DNA of 64,000 nucleotides from Carex sylvatica (GCA_964058845.1 CAXKVR010000315.1:1-64000), one strand, 5' to 3'; positions 12,928 through 26,317 are shown, counted from the first letter of the stretch. Numbers and translations: made by a program. Notes: generated by a model not told the origin, from the letters alone.

Positions 12928-13352
12928 AGAGTGAGGTTATGGTACATTGCAATGTGTATATTGAATATGAATTTACTTTTTCGTTTTCAAATTTTAAATA
13001 ATTATTTCAAATTATTCAACATGATCTCTACATAAAAATATACTTATAAAATAAAATATTTAATCATTCAACACACCCTCTACATAAAAATGTACTTACC
13101 GAACAAAATTTACTATTTTTGTTTGTTCTTTTATTATCTTTTAGATAGGTAAAAAAACACTATTTTCTGTGTTTCATAAATTTTAGATCAGATAGTATAG
13201 TAGAAAAAAAATGTAAAATTTAGTCTCTAAGTATATTTTCATAAAAATATAATGTTAAATAGTTTGAATTGACTGTTTGAACTTAATAAAAATAAGAATT
13301 CATAACACATACTTATATGTAACATTACAAGGTATCATAGTTTCACTCTAAT
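12928..13352. mobile_element. Palindromic MITE (GAGTGAGGTTATGGTACATT ends)
   Basis: The left end GAGTGAGGTTATGGTAC pairs with the right end GGTATCATAGTTTCACTC. Subterminal words (TTCAACATGATCTCTACAT) and a core with GATAGGT and its inverse match other family members (39311-41794, 52187-61953). Confidence 0.6.
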
Positions 13353-13646
13353 TATAATTATAATTATAAGCCAACGAAAGAACAAATAGTAAAGTAGAGA
13401 ACTGAGAATTATAATAACATTTTTCAATATCGGTCGGCGTCCATATCATATTTTAGTGAAGCAAGATAGATAACAAAGATAAAATAAGGTGGTGGTCAAA
13501 TACATGGAACTGACAGGGAAATGATAAGCACCAAACAAGGCCAACTGGTCAAATAACATGAGAGGTCGATAATGAAGCAGCGCTACAGCAAATTGGACCC
13601 GAAATGCTGGAGTTGTCATTTTGAAGCCAATATTTGTTCCTGATTA

Positions 13647-14310
13647 GTGGTTTGCTTCCGGGTATCTCGGATCAGGCCGGGCAAAATCCATGGCGGGCGT
13701 CGGGTACAATGGACACGGGTACACGGATAAATGAGTACGGGCATCACGGATTTAATTTTGAAAATTCTTACCCTGTCCGTTTCATACCCGTGCCCGTCTT
13801 GGGTTCGGGAGCCGGGCGGTCCGGGTAGGATCCTTTTTTCTTTTTTTTTATGTTTTTTTATGTTTTTTTATGTTTTTTTTTTATGTTTTTTGTTTTACAG
13901 TGTCGTACGAATATTACATGTTTATAATTCGACTTTTAAAATCTGAATAGTTCTATATCAAATAGTGTGTGTATACATAAAATTATCAAGTCACATCTTT
14001 ATAATTCCTAAATATATAAAATTTGTAACTTATATATAAAAATTATTCGTGTGAAAATTTGTATATTTATTCGGCTAAGTACAAATCTATTTATTTATTT
14101 CTTTACAGGGGTCATTTTAATTTATTTTTAAATTCTCATTCTAATTATATAGTTTCATAATTTATTTATATCTTGAAATTTTTAGTTTACATTTTAAATT
14201 AATAATATATTTTCTAAACGTTCATTTATTTTTAATAGGTTAAATAAAATATAAATAAAAAATTTCTTAAATCAATTACTTTAAAAATAATTATGAATTA
14301 TTTTTTTCTG

Positions 14311-14344
<34 letters not shown>

Positions 14345-15362
14345 TTTTCTTTGTAAACCAATAAATTATAAATCAAAATTTATTTAAACTAAAATTCATT
14401 TGACATGGTTGATTAATTTTAAGTAATCAAAATTTATTTATTTTAAGTGATCACTTTTCAGTTTGATTAATTATCCTTGCTTGTATCTTTTTTATTTTTT
14501 ATGAACATAAATAATTCACAATTTTCACATATTCACAAAAATAAATCTAACATATTTTTTTAACCTATTAAAAATAAATCAGAATTTCAAAAATTAAATC
14601 TAACATATTCAAAACAAATCTAATTACTTCACATCTAACAAATCTAACATAAACTAAATAAATCTAACATATTCAATAAATCTAGCAAATATAACATAAA
14701 ATAAATCTAATTACTTAACAAATTTAACAAATCTAACATAAAATAAATCTAACAAATCTAATTACTTAACATTCAATAAATCTAGCATAAACTAAATTTT
14801 CTCTACAAAAATAAATTAATCTAACATGAAATAAATGTAACCTTTAAATCTCACGGGAAAATCTTGCGAGGTGCCGAACTTCGTAATTTCGATACCTTTG
14901 TAATTCTGTTTGCGTATTTGTAGAATGAATTAAATTTACAACTATATTTTTTTTAAATAGTAAATTGAGAATTTGAGAATAATAAAATTTGAGATTGAGA
15001 GAATAGAGATATTGAGAATTTGATAATTGAGATGGAGATGTGAAAATATTGGGAGGAAGAGAGGTGTATTTAAAGAGATTTGATTGGGGAGAATGAAATT
15101 TAAATTTTAAAAAAAAAATGTCAAATCCGGTCGGTCCGGGTACGAGCACGAGTACAACGGGTATATAGTACATGGGTACACGGGCACAGGTACAATGGGC
15201 ACGGGTCCACGAGCCGGTCCGAGCGGGCACAGGTTCACGGCAGTCCGAGTTCACGCGGGTTTTTGCCAAAAAAATCGTGACCGACCCGTTTCATACCTGT
15301 ACCCGTGTATACCCAGGTTCAGACACGAGCGAACCGATCCGAATTTTGTCAAAACACTACTG
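13647..15362. mobile_element. Deleted hAT-like transposon with GGGTACGGGT-type subterminal arrays
   Basis: The right end reads inward as CAGTAGTGTTTTGACAAAAT and the left end begins at GTGGTTTGCTTCCGGG. Flanking CTGATTA (13640-13646) and CTGATTAC (15363-15370) fit an 8-bp duplication with two bases lost at the left border. Both ends carry dense CGGGTA / TACCCG words (13670-13830 and 15120-15330). On the minus strand near the right end a TTTAAATA box is followed by a CT-rich leader, resembling the promoter and 5' UTR of a lost transposase gene. The core has no transposase domain, but 14520-14830 repeats AAATCTAACATA. Confidence 0.65.
14520..14830. repeat. Irregular array of AAATCTAACATA words
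   Basis: The word AAATCTAACA or AAATCTAATTA recurs about fifteen times with variable spacing, all in the same orientation, inside the hAT-like element at 13647-15362. The spacing is too irregular for a simple microsatellite. Confidence 0.7.
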
Positions 15363-15535
15363 CTGATTACTTATGTAGTGTACTGTCAATGATCAGATTG
15401 ACACAAATACAGAAATAATTGCGTTCATGATCCATGCATACTGGTCCATACCTAGGACTTAATTATACAATACAAACAGATTTGCAAATCATATCACGTA
15501 GAGGACTGATATTCTTCGTGTTCTACAAACTAATT

Positions 15536-15920
15536 TAGGGACGTAAAAAATTCAGGTTGCGATCGGATACGGTACAATACAGTAGGGTTGTGTTTTGATT
15601 CGCGCGTCATGTATTGTGACCATTTAATAAATTTTTTAAAAATAGTACGACACACAAACTAATTTGGTAATAGCATTGCAAGCTACATGAATCAGAACCG
15701 TTAGATCATAATCAAATGGTGAATCTTAAATAAACTTCATTACAAAAAAAAAATAGTTAAATTGAATCAAACGTGACAAATGTCTTGGTCACGATGTGAC
15801 TAACATGTCGTGATCATTCCTTCAAATTTGATCATCACACAGAACATTAAAATCTAATTTGATCACGATACAACACAGCATGGAATCCAAGTCACGACAC
15901 ATCATGTATTTACTTCCCAA
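15536..15920. mobile_element. Possible hAT-like element with CACGAC subterminal words
   Basis: The left end TAGGGACGTAAAAAATTC and the right end read inversely (TGGGAAGTAAATACATG) are similar. They are flanked by AACTAATT and ATCTAATT (one mismatch). CACGACA/TCACGAT words recur near both ends. A related element rich in CACGGCA is at 43061-43465. Confidence 0.4.
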
Positions 15921-15924
15921 ATCT

Positions 15925-16573
15925 AATTGTATCTCTAAAAATAACCACCATTTAGGATATCAAAAATATTTATTGTGGTGGTATATGCGTTAATACAAGC
16001 ATTTTCCAGATAATGGGATATATGCGATCACATAGATGGTAATGATTGAGATAAGATAGCGTTTAACTGTGTTAAATTCATTTTAAACAATTAATATGTA
16101 TAGCCCCTGGGCCTTAGTAAGCTAGAGTTGTTATCAATGTATTACCAGTTTACCACCAATCACTATCAAAGTTGATAAAATGTCAATTTTAATGCCCTAA
16201 TAAGCCAGCTATAAGGAGAGTACTTGCACAAGAGTCTCAGAAAGCGCCTTTGGTTTCTCTTGTACTAGAGACAATTACAGGACCATTTCCATAGACTAAT
16301 AGTATTTGCACAACATTCTCCCGATCACTACAATGACAATTCTCTGTATAATATTTTATGTATAATGACAGTTCTACATTACTTTTCCACTTTCTCTGAC
16401 AAAATTTTCACACAAAACTTCAATTATAGCTTTTCCTATTTCAAGTTTTATCCAACAAGAATAAAATAGATATTACTGTGGATTTACAAAACTGATGTAC
16501 TAGAATAATTTCTCTATACAACCTTTTCTCATAAACTATAACAGAAGTTGAACTGATTTATTAGGAAAAAGAA
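15925..16573. other. Region downstream of RAD54; probable 3' UTR, no other gene
   Basis: Only the 3' flank of the minus-strand RAD54 gene is expected here. I see no further conserved coding sequence and cannot place the polyadenylation site. Confidence 0.4.
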
Positions 16574-19500
16574 TCAAACAAAATCATCGTCAGATATATC
16601 AGAAGAAAGATGCCTCCGTTTCGGTGTAGATTGATTTTCACAATATGTAATGGGTTTATTCAAGAAAGGAGGCCTAATTCGCGGTGTCCTTAATGATTTA
16701 GAGTGTTGCAAAATTGGGTTGTTCTTACTTGAGGGTAATACGGACAGTGAAGATCGTTGCATTTTGAGTTGTGCGGATGGATTATCTGCTGAACATTTTG
16801 GTATAGATTCAACTGGTACGAGCTTACCATCTACTTGATTGGTGAAAACAAAGCTGATCTGTAAAAATCAAACAAAATATCATTTAAACTGTATTGGTAG
16901 TATACTGATTATATGCCTGGGTTGACATCATTCAACTTTGCTCTATATCCCTATTCTGGCCACCAACTAAAATTTATAAATCTCTTACAACACAGCCAAT
17001 GATTTTTGTCCAAGCTGGGACACTCCTTTTTCTCTAATACAAATTATATAGAATTATAAATCAAATTTTCAATTGTTCGTTAACTCATATTGAGTCTGTC
17101 ATAAAGTTCACATAAGTGGAGAATCTCACATTTATCAAAAGTTTTTAAAATTTTAAAAACCGTTTAATTACACAAGATAATTCCTATAAAATTATCATTA
17201 GAAAGTAATTTGAGTTCAATAGGTTCATAGTTTAACAAACTGCATATAGTTTCCCTTTTATTTGAATTTTAAATGGATGCAAAGACTCAATTTGGAAAGA
17301 AAAAAAATGGAATTCAGCAACTGTGGAGGGATGAATTGAAGCTGAGTGACCAAAATTGCATATAGATAAAAGCTAGTAACCTTCTGCGAAGTGTCCTGTT
17401 ATGATCCAAATTGCTATTTGGGCCCAATAAACTGTGTATCTTACTTATATGTACTATGTAATTTAGACTCTTGATGAGAGAAAAATTTAGAAATTTCAGT
17501 TTACTCTAGTCTGTCTCTCTCCTCTCTTCTTCCTCATCGTACCAAACCTAACACAGTTTACACGTGGCCTGTCCATCCAGCCACTTTCTAGACAAATTGA
17601 AAAAGAAGTTTGTTATAATTTCTTACCTCATCACCAGCAGAGGATTGAAGGATACTATCAGGCACAGTTGATGGATTCGAATGATGACCCCAACTCATTA
17701 AGTCTTCCTCCAGAGGTGTCCCAATCTGAAATAACTAAGTACCATGAGACAAAAGCAAAAAGAAAACAATCATGGCTTCTAGAAGTTTACTTTATTTGCA
17801 CTTCTCTTTTTACGACCAAATGACATAAGACAGACATGAGATAGTCACAGAAGATCTTACAAGCTATTGATATCTTTGCAAACAACCACCATTCACTTAA
17901 TTATATTATTACAATACAATTTGCTTATTGAAGACATTCTAGGTCACTAAGACAAAATTTTAACCTGTTTCTCGTATCTTTTTTGTTCATGCCAGCATCC
18001 AGAAATTTCGGCAAAACCGCCAATGTCGCCATCCCCAGACTCCGTGATAATATCACTTGCACTGTTATCACCTTCTGTTGTATTGTTATCATCCCGACAT
18101 CTTGGGCACTTCATGTTTTCATGTATTTCAGATCTGCATGAGTTTCAGTAGCAAATTTAAAACCAATAATCTATGTTTAAGCAGAGGCCTGAGCTAGGAG
18201 TGAGGATTTGTGCAAAATATATACCCCCACCCCACCCCAAACCCCCAAAAGGCATATTCCTGAAAAAAAATGTCCAAAATTTCATTTTTGCCAACTAAAT
18301 ACTAATAATATCATATATATCCCTGAAAAACGTAAGATATGATAGACGCCCCTACAAAACAAAAAATATCAGAAATGTGTCATAAAACAACCAAAGTACC
18401 ATCATTAACCTTACTGTTACTCACCAAAAAACTCTGAATCTAATAAATATTAAAAAACTTTAACACTGATTCATACCCAGAGTGAAATTACACAAGTTGA
18501 TTTATCCTTGCAATTAATCAATCAAGTATTGCTAAAAGAGTATAAGGAGTGTCATCTGTGTTTTTTGGCAGATATGCATAGTAACATGATACTTCAAGTG
18601 TTGCAGGGTTGACATTATATGTTAAGATTTTAAACGAGTACACATGAAATTAAGCCAAGAAAAAGAAAAAAAATAAGAACAAAGACAATGTCAGTGTAGT
18701 TTCATATAACATCTGTTCAATGTTCAATAAAACAACTATAGCATTATTTGCAGATAACACCAAGTAATAAAAAAATGATCATGTTTCCCTTGATTTGTAA
18801 ATATAGACTCACCAGATTATTTCCTGTAACTAATTTTAAGCTCAAAAGCCAAAAATTTAATTTGTTTGGCTTGCTTATTATTCAATTCGGGCTTGAAAAA
18901 AGTTATGTTTCTGGAGATGGAGATAGTAAAGATTTAAAATAATTTTATACAACATATTATCCTAGTGGTTACCAAAAATCACAGAGAATGTTGGGGTGCT
19001 AGATTCAAACATGTGACATGCAAAAAAAGTATCATATGTTCATCTAGCTTGTCTATTTTTCATCAATTCAAACGTAACCAAGTTAATAATAATAATAAAA
19101 AAATAGTATACGTTAATAGTACCTTATATCATCACGAAATGTGAAAAGATCTCGTAGGTCCTCTCTGGAAAGAGAATTTCCCTATAAAGAAGAAGAGTTT
19201 ATTCCAGCAAGAAATTAAGGAGTGCTAAGAATAAAAAGAAACAAGTTACAAAAATGCCCATGAAATATATACCTTCTCCTCGCTGTCAACATTTCCCTGC
19301 TGAATTACTTTCTGAAGCCCTTCTTTTGACATTTGACGCTGATACACCTGGCATATAATTTTTATCATTTAGAAAAAGGACACACCTGATATCAAGTTAT
19401 ATACTAAATTATCAAGTTCCGTGAAATAATTGATTACTAGAGTGTAATACCTTCTCCTCAATAGTTCCTGTGCTCAGGAACCGGTAGATATAAACTCTCT

Positions 19501-22500
19501 TTTTCTGACCATCTCTCCACACTCTTGCAGCTGCCTTCTCACAACAACAGCAAACGCAACAAAATTAAGGGTCCAAAATAAGGAGATTTTGCAAAATGTG
19601 TAAAATACTATATAATAGAGAAAGCTAATGGCCCAATTGACATATTATTACAAACTTCCAATACTAAAATGTCAAAAAAGGCAATTTAAGAAGCTTAAAT
19701 AGCTATGTACCAATTATAATTGAAAAGGTTACATATTCATTTGCTGATTTAACTCTAGGTGCACCAGATAGTTACAAATATGATTTTTCTGAATTTCTGC
19801 ACAGGTATTGGTTTTGGGAATAACAAAAGGAGGGCATTTTGGTCACAGGTGTTGAAAAGTAAAGGCTTGTTAGCAAACTCTTTGCAAAAGAATATCCTAG
19901 TTGGATTTTGTTACCACCTACTTACCTGTTTATCATTTGCTGGGTTCCAGTCAGGATCAAAGAGAACCAAGCGATTGCCTCCTATTAAATTGAGTCCACA
20001 ACCACCAGCTTTGCTGCTAAGTAAAAATGCAAACTCATCCTACCACCAGGAAAGAACAATTTAAGTTATCATGAAAAAACTATAAGAATTAGAAACAGTG
20101 CCTTTTATTTAACTTTTGTACACCTTAGATGGATCATTGAATTGATTGACAAGCTTTTGTCTTTTGCTAATGGAAGTGGTTCCGTCTAGCCTTACAAACG
20201 GGTATCGCCTCTCCCGGCATAGTTGTGCAAATAGATCCAGCGTCTGATTAACATCAAATTAACAAGTGCGCTTTGAGGAAAAAATGATAGGGAGAATTGA
20301 AGAACAATAGAGAGGAAAATATAATCACCTGAGTGTAATTTGATACAAGGACAATACGATCATCTGTCCTCTGACGTAGGTGGCCCAATAACCGAGCTAA
20401 GACGTGCATTTTTCCAGATAGCTCTACCCACATCCCTCCCCCACCAGACCATGCTCCAGATCTTGCAAGTGAAGTAGAAGCAGAGACCATTAATCACTTA
20501 AAACTATTGTATGATAGTGAAATAGAATATATATATATATATATATAGTGTTGTTAGGTGAAGGCTACAATGCTAATCAATTTACATCATACATTTTAGA
20601 TTTCTTTCACTGTTTTTATGGATATGACAAAAAATCACTGATCTTGAAAATTTTAGACCATTCAGTAGCACCGCTTTCTCCCAATCCAAAAAAAAAAATT
20701 GATGGTTTGAAAAAATAAAAAGAAATAATCATTGACCCACTATAAGAGTTTGAGTGTGAAGACCACATTGAACAGCTTCCATTGGCCGTTTGAATCTTAA
20801 AAATAAAAATCTGAAGTTGTAGCACCAAACCTGGCCTCATGGTCTTATTAAATAGATACCTTCCGGAAAATAGCTCTGGAGGGAAAAATTGGAGGCAATT
20901 GTCGAAACCCGAAGTCCCTGAACTGCTACTTTTCATTGTGTCGTAAATAAGCTGCAACAAAAGAATCATTAGTAAACTAACTATTTGTTCTACCAGGATA
21001 AGACCTCAAATAAGGCAACATTACAAGAGCCAAATGAATCAAATTCAGTGCCAAAGTTGAGATGCATGCTTAGAGCTAAACTGTACAGATACCTTTGGAT
21101 GGTTGCAAAGCTTTTTCAGATTAGTTATATAGGCTAAAATAGCAGACCGTTTTGCATCTTCCGATATGAGACGTCTCACCTAGAAAACAAGAATTTGTTC
21201 AAATAGTAGTTTGATGAGCAAATATAATGAAACAATTCTGTACTAACCAGGCAAGATCAAACTCACATTCTTAGACTGTATGAAGTGTTTATACAATGTG
21301 ATCTGTAAAGGAGTCAGCTTGCAACACACCACTTCAATTATCTATATTGGAAACAGCAAGTTAACTATGTCAGTAAATATCAGTAGGAATTCTTATTCCA
21401 TTAAATCCATCCAAGTAATGATTAAGCTTTCATCCAAACTCCCCCCCCCCCTAAAAAAAAAAAACCGAGAGAGGGATCGAAAATAAAAGAAAAATAAATA
21501 ATAATAATAATTGGTAGACAATAAAAAGAGAGAACAAAAACACACTTGTTCAGAAGAAAATAAATAAAAATGAGCTTGTGTTTATTTAACATAGGAACAA
21601 ACTTGTTTGCTGTCAAGAAAATGAAAAAGAGAAAAAGCACTAACCTTTGGTGGTAGATGGTTTGACAGTAGTGTATTTGTTCGCCTCAATATGAACTAAA
21701 ATTTCCAAAGTTAGCCATAAAAAAATATGTCAAGATATAATTGAATTATAATTTGAGAATTAAAAACATGATGAAAAATTTGATATTTTTGTATTATTAG
21801 CTGCATAAATGAAGTACCTGATTTACTTTGGAACTAAGCTCTGAAGATCTCTCAGCACCCAATTTCTTTTCTTCTGAGGTGGCCGTTGGCTCTCTTCCAC
21901 TAATTATTGGTGCCTTCACTCAAATAAAGCAATGAATTTTGCTCAATAATACAACAAACTCATTATAAAAATGGGAAATTTAAAGGATCGTATAGATTTG
22001 GAAAAAAAAACAAGCCAAATAATTTTAGACATGGGCAATAGAATAAACTTACTTCAAAGTACCGACGGAAGTAGGAGGCATCCCCTAAAATTCCAGGATT
22101 AGTGAAATTTACCATGGAATAGAACTCCTCAAGATCATTCTGTGGGGATAAACATAAAGCGTTAGTAACAAGACGCATGTTTAACTTTCCAGACCAGGTT
22201 ATTCGAGAGTCCGTGTCCTCTAAGATATCTCAACTTTTCAGTTTATCTAAAGCCAGGACAAATTTTTTCGGTGCTTATTCGGAATGCAGGGACGGCAGTA
22301 TTATTGTGCTCTGAGATTCGTGCAGAAATGATTTGAACGGTCTGGATTTTCCGCTTATCAACTCAAAGTTTGAGATACTCAGGGGAAGCGAATTTGTTAT
22401 TCGAGGGGCAAGGTTAAAAACAGAAATTGAAGCTTTATTAAGAGACAACCTGCATTGGAGTTCCAGACAAAAGAATACGCCTTTTACAAGGAAGAGCTGC

Positions 22501-25500
22501 CAATGCCTAGATAAGAACAATGACAACATAAGCAGGGGTATTCTCGTTGTAACTTGAAACATGATAGAATTGATGTTTTGTTTTGTTATGTTATTACATT
22601 TAGTTATGTTAGTAAATATGGGCTTTAGAGGAAAAATTGATTTTACAAAACATACCAGTATCATGGCTGATCACCCAGTATACCACACTAAAACACTATA
22701 CACTATTTAGAACCTTGTATTGACCAGATATTTTTCATGCAAAGTTGAAAAGTTTTCCTTTTGTGTGAGCCACAGAGATCTAGAAAGAATTTGATTTGAG
22801 TTTATAAGATTGACCTTATTTGTAAGTGTTTGGTCATTCTTCAGTCTATGGGCCTCGTCACATATCAGGAGGTCACAGCTATCGGGTCTCTCAAATTTCG
22901 CAGAATGCATCCTAAATGTCTCATAGGAAATTATCAACACCTGGAACAAAATCATCATGATAGTATATATTAGATCCACTGAAATCAAACATTTTGGATG
23001 ATAACATAATAGATGTACTGAGTGATGAATAAAATCAGTGCAGGGCAAGAATTGCAAAATGCCAATATTATATTGGCAACATAAGTTCAGTTCAACCATT
23101 CTTTGTTTCATAATTAAAACTAGTTACCTATTAAGCCAAGATAAAAAAAAACAAAAGAAAAGAAATGACAAAAAGAAAAAGAAAAGAAAAAAAACAAATG
23201 GAAATGTATCAAACAATTGACATTGACACAAGCAAGACCAGGGGCATAGCCAGGAATTGGTCCAGAGATAGGAAAAATCCAGTGTAGTAAAAAAGAATAC
23301 TGGCAGTGCAAATTTGAACTCTAAAGGTAAGAAAAAATTGAATTCTGTGGTAGGCAAAATCCCGCATAAATATGGATCTAAGCTTAATTTTCAATACCAG
23401 GGACTTGATTTTCAAAATCCAGGGTAGGCAATTGCCTACCCCTGCCCCAATGTGACTCCACCACTGAGCAAGACAGTGCCAAAAATGCAGCACTTGAACC
23501 TGCAAATATCTTAAGCAATAATCGTTAAATACTCGAGGGCTTGAAACAATTTACCTGGAAACGACTACATGGTTTCAGAAAACTATCAATTCCAGAAAGA
23601 ACATCTGCACGAGTACTTTCGCAAAGAGCGAGCAGCAAAACTCTTACCCCGAGCCACTTGTTTATTTCGGACTCCCAATTGCTAACTAGGCTTGTAGGAG
23701 TCACAATCAGCGCCCTCTTTACAATTGGCTTTCCATCAAACCCCTGACGAAGAAGAGTGTATAACAGTGTAATTGATTGTAACGTCTTTCCCAAACTGCA
23801 TGGTTTAGAGAAAACAGTCATCACTAGCATACAACATTATACAGAGCATGATTTTGAAAGAAATTAGAGATAACAGAGAGTTATGCTATTACCCCATGTC
23901 ATCGGCAAGAATGCACCCTGAAATACCTTCGGCACCCGACAACCCAGAAACACAGTCAAACATGAACTGAACTCCTTCTCTGCAATTTAAGTAGGTGGAT
24001 GGAATTATAATCAAACTCTAGATCTCAGTTATATTGATATTATTAGTGAACACTCTTCTCTGCAATTTAAGTAGGTGTTAGTCATTTAACTTTCTTTTTC
24101 AAAGATATACCGTGTCTTTATTTTCACCTAATGACCCCTTAGTTACCAAGCCACTTGATACAACTTTTCCTACGTTTTTCTTATACTTTACTAAGGTACA
24201 AAATCTTAATATTCAATGTGGTTCTTAAAAATCAATAGGCTGGATGTTTCATACAATATTTTCCTAATTTGCTTTGTTTTGCCTCGTATTTGCTTTTTCT
24301 TTTTTGTGGGGCTGGCTTCTAAGAAAATACCTTTGATGAGGTCGTAGATAACGAACTAGCAAATGATCAACGACAATCATAGTCAAATCGATGTCGTTCT
24401 CCTTATCACTCTCCTCTGAATGCCACAGGATCAAAGGCTCGACACCTGGAGGAAGCTCCTCACTCTTTTCTAAATTATCCTCTCTAGTAGAAGAAACCGG
24501 CAACTGAGGTAGTAAATTACATATAGGGGTCAATGGCTGCCCCGAGCCCCACGGGACGAACCTCTTTCGAGCCAAAAGGCGCCGTGCCAGCTCTTCATTA
24601 CGGTCTCTGTAACCCTTTTCACACGGTGGTTTGAAGGGTTTCCTGGCGATTGCGGCTGCTTCAGATACTGAGAGAATTCTAGGGATCAGTGGCTGCCGTT
24701 TTACAACGAGATTTCCCCTGGCAAGTCAAAATAAACATTTTGTAAGTAAGACCAAATAATGCAAACTGAAAGCACACCAACTATAAGAATACCCGAAACT
24801 ACAATCAAACATAACAAAAAGAAAAGATAGCACTACTTACTACTAACGCAAGCAGAGCTAGGGTGTTCCTAAGTTGTCAAAAATACTCTGAGTTAAACTT
24901 TTATACAGTCCAGTGAGCTTCAAATGAAGGATCTGAACAACTGGTTGTTATTTCTGTCATGAGTGCCACATGTAAGTCGCAAATTCATTATCTTTTAGTT
25001 CTTTTCATATTGAAAATTGTCGAACAAATGGGCGCACAAAAGGAACTTATAGCCTTCACTTCTCTTAATCTTGTTGTACAAAACAAGCTTGAAATTTTGC
25101 AAATTACATGTATCACTTGCACAGCAGATCAAGATCGGCAGTTGAAATTCGTCATATAAAGTCAATTCAACATTTAAAGGTATAGCTAAAAAACTTCCAT
25201 GGCGAGCTTAGATAACACTAGCTCTACTCATTCTAACACCTTATACTGTACTAATCATATTGGTCAGATATACTCATAAAATCAAACAACCTCCTGGTAA
25301 GAAGATAGTTCTTAATAATAAAATTGAAGCAATAATGAGGGTACTGTGACATAATTGATAAAAATTGTAATAATGAGGGAGTAGGAGCGGTCCAATGGGC
25401 ATCAGATCAAATTCGGTTCGATGCCAGGTCAGAGCCATCCGGTTCTCATCAAGATTCATGTGCATTTAATCCATACGAATCTTAAAGTTATGCTCACAAA

Positions 25501-25986
25501 TCATGAAGCGGATCGGACAGCTCCAACCGGGCATCGGACCGCCCCTGCTTCCCAGTAATGAAGCTCAACTAATCCCGGTCAAACCATTAGTAACTCTATT
25601 TTAGGCGTTAAGGTCCTACATTTCGTAAATCTCTTTCTAAGAGGCAGCAAAAGTTGATTGATTTGACCACCAGACAATAAAATGGAGGTAGTGAATTCAT
25701 TGATTGATTGATTATAGAAAGCGTCCATTGCAGTTCAGCATAAATTTGCTCGAAATCATTGAAATGAAGGAAAAACTGTCCATTACCTAACCAAATCAGC
25801 AACATTTTGAGACTTCCGCTCCTGATCGGATGGTAAATAATCCTCCCCTCCGCCTTTCTCTTCGTCGCTACCGTCGTGATAATCCTCGTCTGCTTCCTCT
25901 CCGCCGTCCGATTTAGCAGAATCCGAATCCGAGAAGACCTCGATCTCTCCCTCCTCTTCTTCTTCCTCCTCCATCCGGTAAGCCAT
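16574..25986 (-). CDS. RAD54: DNA repair and recombination protein RAD54 (SNF2 translocase), 21 exons
   Basis: Exons: 25986-25787, 24717-24331, 23979-23893, 23795-23555, 22940-22815, 22506-22450, 22139-22053, 21913-21818, 21695-21645, 21341-21267, 21179-21093, 20951-20860, 20461-20329, 20243-20124, 20039-19926, 19534-19451, 19347-19273, 19181-19123, 18133-17965, 17725-17627, 16858-16574. All junctions are GT-AG and in phase: 2724 nt, 907 residues. Residues 1-60 are acidic. SNF2 motifs: DDMGLGKT (about 222-229, Walker A), DEAH (333-336), LLSGTPMQ (359-366), [11 protein letters not shown] (621-631), ARVWRDGQ (654-661). RAD54 acts in the nucleus with RAD51, using ATP to move along duplex DNA and promote strand invasion in homologous recombination. 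The C-terminal 180 residues are Ser/Asp-rich with one CPRC pair, ending DISDDDFV. The ATG at 25986 opens the acidic tail expected of plant RAD54. Introns 1, 4 and 6 carry transposon sequence but no exon is damaged. Confidence 0.95.
22262..22345. repeat. Repeat fragment in RAD54 intron 6
   Basis: The phrase CAGTATTATTGTGCTCTGAG, followed by ATTCGTGC and a downstream AACGGTCTGGAT, recurs in near-identical form at 42001-42055 and 47010-47060 upstream of the two PLAC8 genes. The three sites therefore share a dispersed repeat of unknown class. Confidence 0.55.
23239..23466. mobile_element. Short hAT-like element in RAD54 intron 4
   Basis: It begins CAGGGGCATAGCCAGG and ends in CCACCACTG (inverse CAGTGGTGG), typical hAT-type ends. 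The 8-bp repeat AGCAAGAC flanks both sides (23231-23238 and 23467-23474). At 228 bp it has no transposase. It lies about 90 bases from exon 4 and well away from exon 5, so splicing need not be affected. Confidence 0.75.
25378..25553. mobile_element. Small inverted-repeat element in RAD54 intron 1
   Basis: GGAGCGGTCCAATGGGCATC at the left pairs imperfectly with CGGGCATCGGACCGCCCC at the right. TAATGA occurs just outside both ends. It is related to the element at 8569-8769. Confidence 0.55.
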
Positions 25987-26110
25987 TGTGAGAATCTCGG
26001 GATCTCAGTTGAGAGAGGGGAGGCGGGAAACTGTGAATTTTGGCACTTGCGAGTTGTGATTTGTGAATGACACTCGATTTTTGCAATTTTGGCGGTAAGT
26101 CGGACGAAAT
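25987..26110 (-). promoter_or_regulatory. RAD54 proximal promoter/5' leader with E2F-type sites
   Basis: GCGGGAAA (26023-26030, plus-strand reading) is an exact match to the E2F consensus GCGSSAAA, 37-44 bases upstream of the start codon. TTTTGGCGG at 26087-26095 is a second, imperfect E2F-like word. E2F control of recombination genes in S phase is established in plants; binding here is inferred. Confidence 0.45.
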
Positions 26111-26152
26111 TTGCAAAATTCTTCATTTCTATTGGGTCCAGGTCCTCTAAAG

Positions 26153-26317
26153 TAACCCAACTTTTGGGTTTTGGATCAACGCCGTCCGATTCGAATCCAT
26201 CGATCGAAATATTCTCGGGATTTGGATTCGTTGTTCGAGATTTGTGCGCTCCACTTCGGATAGATTATCACGGATTCGAATCGGACGGTCCGAATCTAAA
26301 ATCCAACTTTTGGGTTA
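26153..26317. mobile_element. Foldback element upstream of RAD54
   Basis: The left sequence CCAACTTTTGGGTTTTGGAT and CCGTCCGATTCGAATCC pairs inversely with GGATTCGAATCGGACGG and the AAAATCCAACTTTTGGGTT end. The element is about 165 bp and lies about 170 bases from the RAD54 start codon. No clear target duplication. Confidence 0.5.

Noticed and set aside
14844..15269. 141-residue minus-strand open frame
   Set aside because: It covers the subterminal repeats and untranslated leader of a deleted hAT element; no transposase signature.
25608..26126. 172-residue minus-strand open frame at the RAD54 5' end
   Set aside because: It overlaps RAD54 exon 1 in another frame and shows no family motifs; the acidic frame from 25986 splices correctly into RAD54.
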